A stretch of 57,071 nt of DNA from Prorocentrum cordatum (taxonomy: Eukaryota > Sar > Dinophyceae > Prorocentrales > Prorocentraceae), in contig CAUYUJ010003663.1 in assembly GCA_963575745.1 (NCBI GenBank), forward strand, positions 20,001-77,071. Reading direction: 5' to 3'. Position numbers and translations under genes: made by a program. The notes beneath the pieces are model-generated. The model saw only the letters and a program-made list of their open reading frames with translations. It was not told the DNA's origin and made no database searches. Positions 27,426 through 40,380 of this stretch are shown here, one piece after another (position 1 is the first letter of the stretch; each line of letters starts with the position of its first letter).

Positions 27426-27462
27426 TTCTCCCCTCGCTCCCCGCCGGGTACAGTCAACCCGC

Positions 27463-27603
27463 ATAGTGAGGATGGGCAACCTTCCCTAGGGTGCCCTTGC
27501 ATGCTTGCCTCCTCGGTCCATCATGTGCCGCTTTCGCTGCCCGCGCTCCGCTCGCAAGGTGTCGACGTGGCCTTCCAAGGCATTTTGCACACTTATCGTG
27601 CAC
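27463..27603 (+). repeat. Dispersed repeat D7, copy 2
   Basis: Matches 21,003-21,143 over its whole length with scattered changes, ending ACTTATCGTGCA. Confidence 0.7.
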
Positions 27604-27734
27604 CCTTCTGGTACGGGTCGGCTGCAAAGGGGAAAGTCAAGGGGAGAGAGGGGACCCGCCCGAGGCTGCCCCGCCGACACGGCGCCCCCTCCCCCCCCTT
27701 AACGGCACCCGAGGTCTTCCTCGGGTTGGGCGCC

Positions 27735-27802
27735 GTGAGGGGGAGGAGGAGGAGCAGGAGGAGGAGGAGCAGGAGGAACAGGAGGAGGAGCAGGAGGAGT
27801 GC
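27735..27802. repeat. (GGA/GCA)n tract
   Basis: GGAGGAGCAGGAGGAACAGG-type units. Confidence 0.8.
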
Positions 27803-27890
27803 GTGGACGTGCTCTTAGTTACCCTCCTGTCTTGCTCGTTTCTCGGGCTTCTTTCCTGACGGGTTTCGCCATTGCACCAATCTTGGTTCC

Positions 27891-28060
27891 AGGCTCAAAC
27901 AAGGAGGGAGAGGCGGAGGAAGAGCTTGCGCGCGCAAACCTGGAGAGTGGCTCCGTGGAGGTTGGAGAAGGCGGGGGTCTCGCCGATCTACGCGTTCTAC
28001 AGGAATCTGCGGCCCGCTGGAGCTCGGCGAACCTCTACGATTCCATTGCAGGAGCTCCTT
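27891..28060 (+). CDS. Candidate exon, function unknown
   Basis: CACCAATCTTGGTTCCAG|G at 27,890 is a strong acceptor. Two frames stay open behind it: NKEGEAEEELARANLESGSV (helical, acidic) and WRLEKAGVSPIYAFYRNLRP (basic, then PLQELLHV). I cannot decide between them and recognise neither. TTCCATTGCAG at about 28,049 is a second possible acceptor. The region runs into GA microsatellite at 28,075. It is listed because the splice signal is good and the sequence is non-repetitive; it would be the next plus-strand exon after the EF-hand at 25,613. Confidence 0.25.
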
Positions 28061-28067
28061 CATGTGA

Positions 28068-28410
28068 TTTGCGAGAAAGAGAAAGAGAGAGAGCAAAAAA
28101 AATAGAGAGATAAAGAGAGAGCGAGAGAGAGAGGGAGAGAGAGAGAGAGAGCAGCGATGAAGCGAGAAATAGAGAGAGAGACAGAGGGAGACAGATAGAG
28201 AGAGAGAGAGAGAGACAGACAGGCAGGCCGGCAGGCAGGCAGGCAGGCAGACAGACAGACAGACATACAGACAGATAGACAGACAGACAGACAGACATGC
28301 AGACAGAGACAGACAGGCAGACAGACAGACAGGCAGACAGACATACAAAAACCTGTGAAGCCGTAGATCTGTACACATGTAGATATCTATACACATACAT
28401 ACATACAGGG
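28068..28410. repeat. (GA)n and (CAGA/CAGG)n tracts
   Basis: GA blocks to 28,215, then tetranucleotide CAGA with CAGG variants to 28,345, then CATA units. Confidence 0.9.
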
Positions 28411-28949
28411 AGAGAGAGGATGTGGAGAATTAATACGATAATGGCGAGGAGGCAGAAAGGAGGAGGCGGGAGGCAGGATGGGAGGAAGGAAGGGGAGGCG
28501 GGAGGAAGGGGGGCAGGAGGAGGAGCCAGGAGTCAGTAGCCAAGAGGCGGGAGCAGGAGGCGGAGTCAGGAATCACGCTGTTTAAACCTTGAAAATCCGA
28601 GGGGGGTGGAGGGCTGTGCGGCCATGGCCTCTTTTATGAGTTCCTGAATCTGCGCTCATGCGCCCCCGCCCCACACCCTGAATGTTATCAGAAGTGATAA
28701 GTCGAGCTTGATGGTGTGGGACCTCTTGTAAGGGGGCCCCTCGTTGTCTGCTTAAGCCATGCAATAGACTACTTCTCTAGAGGAGGCAACTCACGAGGTG
28801 TGAATTACCCTGGTCGCGGGGTCTCCTCCTCACCACGCTCTGAACCCTGAAGCCTGCGCCTCGCGAGGAGACGGAGTGGTGAAACAGCGTCGGGTGCCAT
28901 ACTTCGTTCGGCAGCAGATCCTTCGACCATGGATTGGGAGAGCGAAGCG
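28411..28949. other. No gene recognised
   Basis: GGA-rich to 28,560, then about 370 bp of average-complexity sequence without a motif. Confidence 0.4.
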
Positions 28950-29475
28950 AGAGCCACCAGCAAGAGGTGGAGGACGGGTCAGGAGGTAGGGAGGCGGGGA
29001 GGTAGCGAGGCAGGGAGGGAGGGGAGGGAAGCAGGGAAGGGATGGCAGGGAGGGAAGGGAGGCAGGGCGGGGATGGGGGGGGAGGAAGGGATTCAGCGAG
29101 GGAGGAAGGGAGGAAGGGAGGGGAGGGAGGGAGGCAGGACAGGGAGAGAAGGCGAGGCAAGGAGGGGAGTGAGGCGGGGGAGGAAGAGGAGGAGGAGGAG
29201 GAGGAGGAGGAGGAGGAGGAGGACGACGAGGACGACGAGGAGGAGGAGGAGGAGGATGCGGAGCAGGAGGAGGAGGGGAGGGAGGGGAGGGAAGTCAGGA
29301 GGGGATGCTCGGAGTGACGCAGGGAGGCGGGGAGGCCGGGAGGGGAGGACGGGGAGGAAGGGCTGCATCGGCGCCCTGCCCGCCCGCCCCCCCAGGCGTG
29401 AGTCCCCGAGCGCGCCCAGGGCGTCGGGCCGCTGCCTGCGCGCGCGGATTCCTCGGGGGCAACGTTCGGAGGGGA
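28950..29475. repeat. GGGA/GGCA purine-rich tract
   Basis: AGGGAGGGAGGCAGG-type words, then a GGA/GAC stretch (29,190-29,260), then GC-rich lead-in to the GAC array. Confidence 0.75.
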
Positions 29476-29947
29476 CGACTGCGGCCGCCGACGCCGACCA
29501 CGACGACGACGCCGACGACGACGACGACGAAGGCGTCGACGGCGATGACAGCGGCGGCGGCGACGGCGGCGGCAGCGGCGGGGACGATCGACGACGACGG
29601 CGGCGACGACGACGGCGACGACGACGACCGCGGAGGCGGCAACGACGACGACCACAACGACGACGTCGACAAAGACGACTGCGACGGACGACGACGACGG
29701 CGGCGGCGACGAAGAACGACGACAACGACGAGCGACGACGACGACGACGACGAAGAACGACGACGACGACGACGACCGCGACGACCACGGCGTCGGCGGC
29801 GGCGTCGGAGGCGACGGCGGCGGCGGCCGGGACGACCGACGTCGACGACGACCACAACGACGACGACGTCGACGACCACGATGGACGACCGCGACGACGA
29901 CGACGCCGACGACGATGACGACAACGCCGATGACGACGACGAGGACG

Positions 29948-29985
<38 letters not shown>

Positions 29986-31059
29986 CACGGCGAAAGCGTC
30001 GGCGGGGGCGGTGGCGGGGAGGACCAACGACGGCGACGACGAGGACGACGACGGCGGTGGCGGCGACGGCGACGACGACGGACGACGGACGACGACGACG
30101 ACTGCGATGACGACGACGATGACGACGACGGACGGTCGACGACGGAGACGCCGACGATAACGTCGACGAGGGCGACGACGACGGCGAGTGTGACGATGAT
30201 GATGACGACGGCGACAACGACGACAGACGATGACGACGACGACGGCGTGGACGACCACGACGACGGCGGCGGCGGTGACGACGACGACGGCGACGGCGAC
30301 GAGCGTAGCGGCGGCAGTGTCGACGGCGGAGTCGGCGACGACGACGGCGGCCGACAAATACGACGACGACGACGGTGGCGTCGGAAGCGACGACGACGAC
30401 CCACGACGTTGACAGCGGCGGCGGCGATGACAACGCCGGCGTCGGTTGCGACGGTGACGGCGTCGGCGACGACGACGACGCAGCGGCGGCGGCGGCGGCA
30501 GCGAAGAGGGCGGCGGCGGCGGTGGCGGTGGCGACGACGACGGCCGTCGATGATGACGCCGCGAACCGGCCGCGTCGGAAGTTACGACGGCGACGGCGGC
30601 GGCGAAGGCGGGGATGATCGACGACGACGACGACGACCGAGGACGACGATAGCGACGGCGAGGTTGACGACGACCGAGTACACAACGCCGACAACGACGG
30701 ACGACGATGACGACAACGCCGATGACGACGACGACGACGACGGCGACAGCGACGGCGACTGCGACGGCGGCGGCGTCGGCGGGGACGACCCTCGACGACG
30801 GCGACGGCAGCGACGCCGGCGGGGACGGCCACGGCGGCGTCGGCGGCGACGGTGGCGTCGACGACGATAACCGACGACGACCACTCGGAGACAACGACGT
30901 TGACGACGACAACGACGACGACGAACAACGATGACGACGACGACGTGGAGACAACGGCAACAACGACGACGGCGGCGGCGACGGCGGCGGTGGTGTGGCG
31001 TGGGCGGCGGCAGATACCACGGCCGCGGCGGCGGCCACGGCGGCGAGGACGACGGCCGA

Positions 31060-31091
<32 letters not shown>

Positions 31092-31297
31092 ACGATGGCG
31101 GCGGCGTCGGAAGCGACGGCGTCGGCGGCGACGGCGGGGACGAGCGACGTCGACGACGACGACGACGGGGGCGACGACGACGACGACGACGGCGTCGATG
31201 GTGGCAGACGGCGCACGATGGCGGCGGCGGCGGCGACGGCCGACGGCGGCGAAGACAACGACGGACGACGTCGGACGATGACGATGACGACGAAGAT

Positions 31298-31328
<31 letters not shown>

Positions 31329-32193
31329 GTGGCGGCGGCGGCGGCAGCGACGACGGCGGCGGCTTCAGCGGCGACGGCGAAGACGACGACGAGCGACGAC
31401 GACGACGACAACGACGACGACTGGCTACGGCGACGCTGGCGACGACGATTGCGGCGACAGCGGCCGCGACGACCACGTCGGTGGCGGTGGCAGCTACGGC
31501 GACGACAAAGACAACGACGACGACAACGGCGACGACGACGACGACGACGACGATGGCGGTGATGACGACGACGGCGACAACGACGACGACGACGACGGCG
31601 GCGACGGCGGTGTTGGCGGCAGCGGCGGCGGCGGCAGCGGCTGCGTCGGCGAATGGGACGACGATGACGATGACGGGCGACGACGACGGACGACGACGAC
31701 GATAGAAGACGACGACGATATCGACGACGACAACGACGACGACGATTGCGGCGACAGCGGCCGCGACGACCACGTCGGTGGCGGTGGCAGCTACGGCGAC
31801 GACAAAGACAACGACGACGACGTCGACGACGACGACGACAACGACGACGGTGGCGGCGACGGCGGCGGCGACGACGACGACGGACGACGACGACGCCGGC
31901 GGCGGCGGCTGCGGCGGCGACGACGAAGGCGATGATGACGACGGCGACGACGACGACGAAGGCGACGGACAACCGACGACGACAACCACGACGGTAACGA
32001 CGACGACGGACGACGACGAAGGCGTCGTTGGCGACGGCGACGGCGTCGGCGGCAGCGACGGCGGCGGCGGCGACAGCTTCGACCACGACGGACGCGGACG
32101 ACGACGGTGACGACGAACACGACGACGATGGAGACGCCGACGACGACGACGTCGGCGGTGGCGGCGACCGCGACGACGACGAGAATGACGACG

Positions 32194-32240
<47 letters not shown>

Positions 32241-32650
32241 CAGCCACGACCACGACGATGGCGACGATGACGGACGGCTAAAAAGACGATGACAACGCTG
32301 GTGGCGGCGGCTGCAGCGATGACTGACAACGACGACCACGATGACGACGACGACGACGACGGCTGCGACGACGAGGATGACGTCCGAGGACGACAAGCGA
32401 CGACGACGGTTGCGGCGTCGGCGACGACGGCGGCGGCGACGATGACGATGACGAAGGCGACAACCACATACGACCGACGGCTATGAAAATGACGAAGACG
32501 GTGGGGATGACGACGGCGACGACGACGAGAGCGACGACGGCATCGACGACGACGACGGTCGATAGCGACGGCGACGGCGCAGCCGACCATCACGACGACG
32601 ACGACGATTCCTACGACGACTTTGACGACGGTGATGGCCAGGGCGAACCC
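29476..32650. repeat. Imperfect GAC trinucleotide array, left block (3.2 kb)
   Basis: Almost every triplet is GAC, GGC, GAT, AAC or a single-base variant, always with the purine-rich form on the plus strand. None of the six readings of a GAC repeat contains a stop codon, which explains the huge Asp, Thr, Arg, Val and Ser frames on both strands. No gene is supported. Confidence 0.95.
31441..31824 (+). repeat. 297-bp internal duplication in the GAC array
   Basis: An 80-odd-bp segment containing GATTGCGGCGACAGCGGCCG and GGTGGCGGTGGCAGCTACGG is identical at 31,441-31,527 and 31,738-31,824. Confidence 0.8.
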
Positions 32651-33375
32651 CACAAAGATATCCACCTGGGTTTATAATGTTCTCGGTTTATTGATCAGGT
32701 TCCATCATGTTTCCCCCAGAGCATTATGAACCTGGATTCTCATGTTCCGGGACACATTGACTGGGGTTCATAATGCTCGCCCCGAAACATTATATACTTT
32801 GGTTGATAATGTTCGGGGACTATCGGCCCCAGAAAGATATCAACCTGGGTTCATAAGTTTCCGGGAATACGTATTGACTGGGGTTAATAATGTCTCGGGA
32901 ATATCGAACCCAGGTTTATTATCCTGGAATGATAATGATGGAGGCTGAGGGGCGTCGCCAGAGCCATAGGCGGACTTCTGAATCCGGATTCATGATTCCG
33001 GAATGATTATGGTTTTTATTTTCCCCCAACCGTGCGCCTCTCAACTGGGATTCGCTGTGTTCGAATATTGACCCTAACCCGTTATCGATGAACATCATAA
33101 ACTGGGGCTCGTAACGTTCTGGGAATAGTTCAGGTTTATTATTCTGGAATGATACTGATCCAGCGGAGGAGGGGGTTGAGAAGGATTTTGGACTGGGATC
33201 AACCCTGGTTCATTATGTCGGAATATCGACCCCAGATTCATTATTCCGGAACGGAAATGATCCGGCGAGGAGGGTGGACACCGATCCATCCAAAGGACAA
33301 TAATCCAATGAGGGTATCATCTGAGCATATTGAACTTAGGTTTATCACTCCTAGATAGTAAACCACGGTCGATGA
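32651..33375. repeat. AT-richer island between the GAC arrays
   Basis: About 725 bp of degenerate repeats of two kinds: CTGGGTTCATAATGTTCSGG with ATTGACTGGGGTT (32,660-32,900), and CCAGRTTYATTATTCYGGAA followed by YGATAMTGATCC (32,905, 32,980, 33,130 and 33,227). Partial palindromes such as CCGGATTCATGATTCCGG occur. No gene recognised. Confidence 0.65.
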
Positions 33376-33394
33376 GGATTTCGGGGTCACCCTC

Positions 33395-33399
33395 GTGAT

Positions 33400-33447
<48 letters not shown>

Positions 33448-34313
33448 AACGGCAACATTTGCGGCAGCGACGACGGCGGCGGTGCTGGCGCGCGCGACGG
33501 ACGATCAACGACGACGACGACGAGGAGGCGGACGACGACGACGACGACGGTGGCAACGGAGGCGACGACGGCGACGACAACGACGACGACGACGACGGTG
33601 GCGGCGGTGGCGCTGGCAGCGACGACGATGGCCGACGACGACGACGACGACAGCGATGACAACGGACGACGATGTTGGACGACGACGGACGACGACGACG
33701 ATCTTGACGACGATAGCGACGGCAGCGGCGGTGACAGCGGCGGCGGTGGCGACGACGACGACACCGATGACGAAGACGTCGACGATGCCCACAAAGACAG
33801 CTAACGACGACGACGACGACGGCTGTGGTGGTGGCGGCGGCGACGACGGGGGCGACGAAGACAACGACGGACCGTCGACGACGGCGATGACGACGACGAC
33901 GTCGGTGACGGCCACGGCGACGGCGGCGGATGACGACGACCAGGACGACGAAGACAATGTCGACGTTGACGGCGGCGGCGGCGGCCGACACGGCGACGAC
34001 GACGACGATGACGACGACGACCATGATGACGACGACGACGGACGACGACGATGACGGACGACGCCGCCGACGATGGACAATCCAGCGGACGACGGTGGCG
34101 GCGGCGACGACGGCGACGATGGCGACGACGACGATGACTACGACGATGACGGCGACGACGGACGACGGACGACGACGAGGACGATGCCGATGATGACGAC
34201 GCTGCTGGCGGCGGCGTTCGCGGTGACGGCGACGACGACGACGACGACGACGGACGACGACCGACCACGTCGACGACGGTCACGATAACTGCGGCGACGG
34301 CGGTGACAACGGC

Positions 34314-34344
<31 letters not shown>

Positions 34345-36337
34345 AACGAAGACAACGACGAAGACGGCGACGGCGGTAGCAGTGGCCCAGGCGCCGGCGA
34401 CGACGACGGTGGCGACGATGACGACGACGGACGACGACGACGCCGCCCACGACGCTGTCGATGACGGCGGTCGACGGTCGAGGACTACGACGACGACGAC
34501 AACGACACCGACGAGGACGACGACGACGGCGGCGACGACGACGGACGATGACTACGACGACGACGGTCACGTTGTCTGCGACCAGCCACGGCGACGACCA
34601 CCGACGACGACGACGACGACGGACGGACGACAACGACGATGACGACGACGGCGACGACGAAGACGATTACGACGACGACGTCGACCACAATGACGATGAC
34701 GACGACGACGACGATGGACGCAGAGGAGGACGACCACATTCATGACGACGACCGACGATGACGAGGACTACGGCGACGACGACGACGACGACGGACGACG
34801 GACGATGACGATGGCGATGACGACGACGGACGACGAGGACGACGAGGACGACGACGACTACGGCCCGACGGCTGCTGCGGCGGCCCTGCCGGCGCCAGCG
34901 GCGATTGCTGCGACGACGACGACGACATTGTACGAAGTCGACGACGACGGACAACGACGACGAAGACGATGGCGACAACGACGCCAACGGACGACGACGA
35001 CGATGACGACGGACGACCACGACGACGGTGACCACGTTGGCGACGACGACTGCGGGGGTGACGGCGACGGATGACGACGACGTTGGCGACAGCGACAACG
35101 ACCGACGACGATTACGACGACGACTACGACGACGACACCGGCGGACGACGGACGACGACGACGACGGCGACGACGACGGCGGCGGCGACGCCGACGGCGC
35201 CGGCGCCGGCGGAAGCGCCAGTGGCGGCGACTTCGACGACGACGACGACGGTGACGGTGACGAGTGCGGACGACGACGGTGGTTGCGGTCCTTGCGGCGG
35301 CGGTGACAACGACGACAACGACGACGGCGGCGACAGTGGCGCTGACGACGACGGCTGCGGCGGCGGCACCGACGGCCACGATGATGACGACAACGGACGA
35401 CGATCGAAAAATGATGACGACGAGGACGACGACGACGATGACGACGGCGACGACGACGACGGTGACGGGGGTGGCGGCGGCGACGACGGCGACGACGACG
35501 ATGACGACGACGACGTGAGACAACCGACGCAGACCGACGACGACAACGACGACGACGATGGCTCCTGCGGTAGCGACGGCGATGGCGTCGGCGGCAGCGA
35601 CGGCGGCGGCGGCGATAGCGGCGGCGACGGTGGCGACGACGACGACGGACGCGGATGACGACGACGACGACGACCACGACGAGAACTGCAACGACGACGA
35701 CGTTGGCCGACGATGGACAACGACGCCGACGCCCACGACGACGTCGGCGGCGGCTGTGACGACGACGCCGACGAGAACGTGGACGGACGACGACGACAAC
35801 CACGACGACAACCACGACATCGACGACACCAGCAACGACGACTACGAGGGACGGCGACGGCAGCGATGTCGGCGACGACGGCGGCGACGGCTGCAGTGGC
35901 TGTGGTGGCGACGATTGACGATGAAGATCACGACGACGACGCCGACTACGGCGGCAGCGACGGCGACGACGATGACGACAGACGAAGATGGACGACGATG
36001 CCGGCGACGACGACGAAGGCGGCGGCGCCAGCGGCGACGACTGCGGCGAGGATGACCATGACGACCTCGATGACGACGACGGCGACGGACGACCGACGAT
36101 GACGACAGCGACTGCGGAACGGGAGACGGTGACAACGACGGACTGTCGACGACGACGACGACGGGCGACGACGAGGACGACGACGACGACGGATGATGAC
36201 GCTGACGACGGCGTCGACGAAGGCAACCGACGAAGACGACGATGAGGCCGATGACGGCGACGTTGACGGCGGCGGCGGTGACGACGACGACGACCAAGGT
36301 CGATGACGACAAAGACGACGATGACGGACGACGACAA

Positions 36338-36368
<31 letters not shown>

Positions 36369-37697
36369 TGCGACGACCTCGACGGCGGTGGCGGCCGCGG
36401 CGACGACGAAGGACGGATGCCGACGACGACGGACATGGATCGATGACGAAGATGGCGAGGCGACGACGACAACGACGAGGACGGACGACGACGACAACGG
36501 CGACGGCGGAGGCGGCGGCAGCGGCGACGACGGACGACGATATCGACGACGACGACGGCGACGATGACGACGGCGACGACGGTGGGGGTGGCGGCGATGA
36601 AGACGACGACAACGACGACGGACGACGTTGACGACGACGACGATGGCGACGACGGCGACGGACGAACGACGACGACGACAGCGACGGCGGAACGGGCGAC
36701 GGCGACAACGACTACGACGACCGACGACGACGACGACGGCGGCGGCGGACGCGGCGTCAGCGGCAGCAGCGACGACGGACGACAACGACGACAAAGGTAA
36801 CGATGACGACGAAGAAAACTTTGACGACGACGACTACGACGTCGACGACGACGCACGACGACGACGATGACGACGACCACGATGGATGACGGACGACGGC
36901 GACGACGCAGACGACGACGACGACGGTTGGGGCGTTTGCGACGACGACGACGGACGAGGACGAAGGCGACGAAGACGACGACGAAGATGACGGCGACGAT
37001 GGCGACGATGGCGACGGCGGACGATGGACGATGGACGATGGACGACGCCGACGACGACGACCACGACGACAACGACAACAATGGTGGCGGTGGCGACAAC
37101 GGCCACAACGACGACGAACGACGACGAGGAAGACGGCACCGGCGGTCACGGTGGCCTAGGCGCACGCAACGACGACGACGGACGAGGGCGATAACGACGA
37201 CGAAGATGGTCGATGGGCGACAGTCGACGACGACAACGATGCCAAGAACGACAGCGATGATGAAGACGACGACCGACGATGAAGACAACGATGTTGTCTG
37301 CTTTTGACGTCGCCGGAGACGATCGACGACAACGACGATGGACGGATGGCGACGACGACAGCGGACGACGGAAAACGACGACGACGACGCCGGCGGCGGC
37401 GACAAGGGCGTTGTCAGTGGCGGCCGCTGCGAGGCGACGATTTCGACGACAACGACGAAGGCGATGACGACTGCGACTACGACGACGACGACGACGACGG
37501 CTGCGGCGGCGGCGACGGCGACGACGAAGATGGCGACGAACGACGACGCAGACGATGACGACGACGGACGACGGACGACAACGACCACGAAAACGACGAC
37601 GACGATGACGACGACGACGTCGGCGTCGACGACGATTAGCACGGCGGCGGTGGCCAGGCGATGACGACGACGGACGAGGAGTACGACGGACAGCGAC

Positions 37698-37729
<32 letters not shown>

Positions 37730-38775
37730 AGACGGCCTCGGCGACGGTTCCAGCAGCGAAAGCGGCGACGACGACGACGACGACCACGACGGCGCACGAC
37801 GGACGGTGTCGGCGACGACGGCAACGACGACGACGACGGGCGACGGCGAGGACAGTGACGACGTTGGCGACGACGCCTGCGACGGCGACGCCGAGGATGA
37901 CGGATGACGACAGTGTTGACGACAACGATGACGACGACGACGACGGCGACCGCGGCGGCGACGACGACGACGCGATGGCCTGGGCAGTGGCGGAGGACAC
38001 GACGACGACGACGACGGACGACGAAGACGACGACGACACCTACGACGACGACGAACGACGACGACGAAGGCGACGACGTCGACGACAACGACGACGACGG
38101 CCGACGACGACGACGACGACGACGACGGCCGACGAAGGCGACGACGACGACGACGACGGACGATGAAGACGTCGACGACGACGACGATGGACGAGGACCA
38201 CGACGGCGACGACGACGACAACGACGACGGTTGCGGCGGCGGTGGTGACTGCTGCGGCGGCAGCGACCTTGTGTGCGACCACGACGACGACGACGGACTA
38301 CGACCACGACGAGGACGACGACGACGACGACGACGATTACGACGGACGACGACGACGACGGACGACGACGACAGCGGCCGACGCCGACTGCGTTCGACGG
38401 ACGAGGGCGGCGACAACAACGACGACGACGTCAACGACGACGGACGAAAAACGACGATGACTGACGCCGAGAACGACCACGGACGAAGGACGACGATGAC
38501 GAGGTTGACGACGATGACGACTATGACGACGATAACGACGACGACAACGGCCGGGCTGGCGGTGGCGGTGGCGGCGGTGACGAGGACGCCGACGGTAGGG
38601 TTGGCGGCGGCGGTGGCGTCGACGACGGTGACGACGACGACGGACGACGACTACGACGGCGACGACGACGACGACGAACGACGACGACCTCTGCGACGAC
38701 GACAACGCACGCCGACGACAGCGACGATCACGACGACGGCGACGGTGGTGACGACGACGACGGCGACGACGATGT

Positions 38776-38810
<35 letters not shown>

Positions 38811-39180
38811 GCGACAGTACGGCGACGAGGGCGTCGACGACGACGACGACGATGACGAAATTGACGGCGATGACCTGCGCTGGCGGCGGCGCTGGTGGAG
38901 CCAGCGATTGCGACGGCGACGAAAATGACGGAGACGACGACTACGAGGATGACGATTGACAACGAAGACGATGAGTATGACTATGACGGCCGACGACGAC
39001 GACGCCGACGACGACGTCGACGACGACGGCGCACGACGACAACAACGGAGGATGGACGACGACGTCGACGACGTCGACGACGACGACAACGATGACGGAT
39101 GACGGACGACGGACGACGGACGATGGACGTCTGAGGACGAGGGCGACGACGACGACGACGACCATGACCACGACCTCAAC
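33395..39180. repeat. Imperfect GAC trinucleotide array, right block (5.8 kb)
   Basis: Same composition and orientation as the left block. Words such as GGCGTCGGCGGCAGCGACGG are shared between the blocks (32,043 and 35,585), suggesting a common origin or exchange. No gene supported. Confidence 0.95.
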
Positions 39181-39685
39181 GACGACGGCTCAGCGTGTCA
39201 CCTCGGCGGTTCCCAGGCGTCAACGTCCCCAGCTTGTTCGAAGCCTCCCACCCCGCAGGGCGGAGCGAGTAGCTATCCGCTTGCAGCGCATCGCGTGTCG
39301 CCGGGGCCGCCGTCGCCGCCGCGACACGCTGAGCAAAAGTTTTGGACCGTAAGCTCAGGGGAAGCGCATCGACCCCCAATGACCCATTTCTCGCTGATGG
39401 GTAATTGATAGCCCGCCTCGCCCAAGAGCGCGCGGAGTCGCTACCCGGGGCCTATCGCCGATTTATCGGCGATGCATCGCCGATTCCAGGTCAATGGCCC
39501 CCCCCCGGTGCCAGTCCCCCCCGATCGTTCCCCCTCAGCTCCTGAGTGAGTGAGGGTCGCCGCGACCGTTCCAGCTGTTTTTTGCCCTTGCTTCCCAGCT
39601 CGCCCCACCTCTGCTTGGCGACACGCGCATGTGGGCCCATGTGGGTGGCGCGAGGGCGGGCGGCATTCTAATCAGGCGGAGGGCT
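39181..39685. other. No gene recognised; short hairpins
   Basis: Perfect stem GCGTGTCGC / GCGACACGC at 39,291-39,327. ATCGCCGATTTATCGGCGAT with a third GCATCGCCGATT at 39,451-39,486. Confidence 0.5.
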
Positions 39686-39790
39686 CCGAAGCAGGGCCCA
39701 GAGGCTTCACAGACGGCTTCTTGGAAGCGGGAGGGCCCTTCATGAAGCGCCTGCCTTCTAGGAACCCCCGCGCTTTCTTACAAGACGGTC
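39686..39790. repeat. Cluster of TTCTTNGAAG motifs, 3
   Basis: GGCTTCTTGGAAGC, TTCATGAAGCG, GCCTTCTAGGAA and TTTCTTACAAG, the same type as 26.2 and 27.3 kb. Confidence 0.45.
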
Positions 39791-39878
39791 TTCCATTACG
39801 CCGCCCCCCCGCTGTGCGTGCCGGCAACCCTTGCTGCCCAGTCCCTCTTCCTGCCTGTTGGCTGCTGCTTGGGAAGAT

Positions 39879-40068
39879 CGAAATGGGTATGGGAAGAATG
39901 GGTACGATACCCAAAAGCAGTTGTTGCTCATTTTGAACAGGACTCGCTGTCCGCGCCGCGGACGTTGTTCTTTGAAGACAAAGAGCCGCCTGCCCAACAG
40001 CGGCCGCTGTCGGTGTTGGACACCATTTGCTATTGGGCAGTGTACCCATTTTTTCCGTACCCACTTCG
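39879..40068. mobile_element. Long-TIR element M3, copy A
   Basis: 190 bp with terminal inverted repeats of about 35 bp: CGAAATGGGTATGGGAAGAA on the left mirrors TTTTTTCCGTACCCACTTCG on the right, followed inward by GGGTACGATACCCAA / TTGGGCAGTGTACCC. The interior GACTCGCTGTC and GCCGCCTGCCCAACAGC is shared with copy B. Confidence 0.85.
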
Positions 40069-40248
40069 GGCGTCCAAAGCTGCCAGGCAGGCGTCCGTAG
40101 CCCCAGGTCTCCGCTCGGTTTTGGACTCTGTGGGACTCCCGGGGCCTTGTTCGTGCCATCGTGCAGGCTTGCCCTGGGCCATGGTGGACGTTTGGCAACA
40201 CCACACCCCGCAGTGGTTGGCTGCCCGCTTCCTCCCTCCCCATTCTCG

Positions 40249-40380
40249 GCCACGCGCAGAGGGGGATTGGGGGAGGGGGGAAGGCTTCTTAGAAGCTCCT
40301 CTGCTTCTCAGAGGGCGCGGGCATTGTCTGCAGAGAAAGTGCTGGCGCCTGTTCGGAAGCAGCCACCTTCTAAGCAACCT
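40249..40380 (+). repeat. GCCACGCGCAGAGGGG repeat and CTTCTNAGAAG cluster, 4
   Basis: Matches 3,519-3,560 over its first 40 bp, then GGCTTCTTAGAAGC, TGCTTCTCAGAG and CACCTTCTAAGC. Confidence 0.55.

Noticed and set aside
28777-32665. Two minus-strand frames of more than 1,150 codons (Val/Arg/Ser-rich)
   Set aside because: GTC/TCG/CGT readings of a GAC array contain no stops. No domain, no start context, composition only.
34667-38434. 1,255-codon minus-strand frame
   Set aside because: Same GAC-array artefact in the right block.
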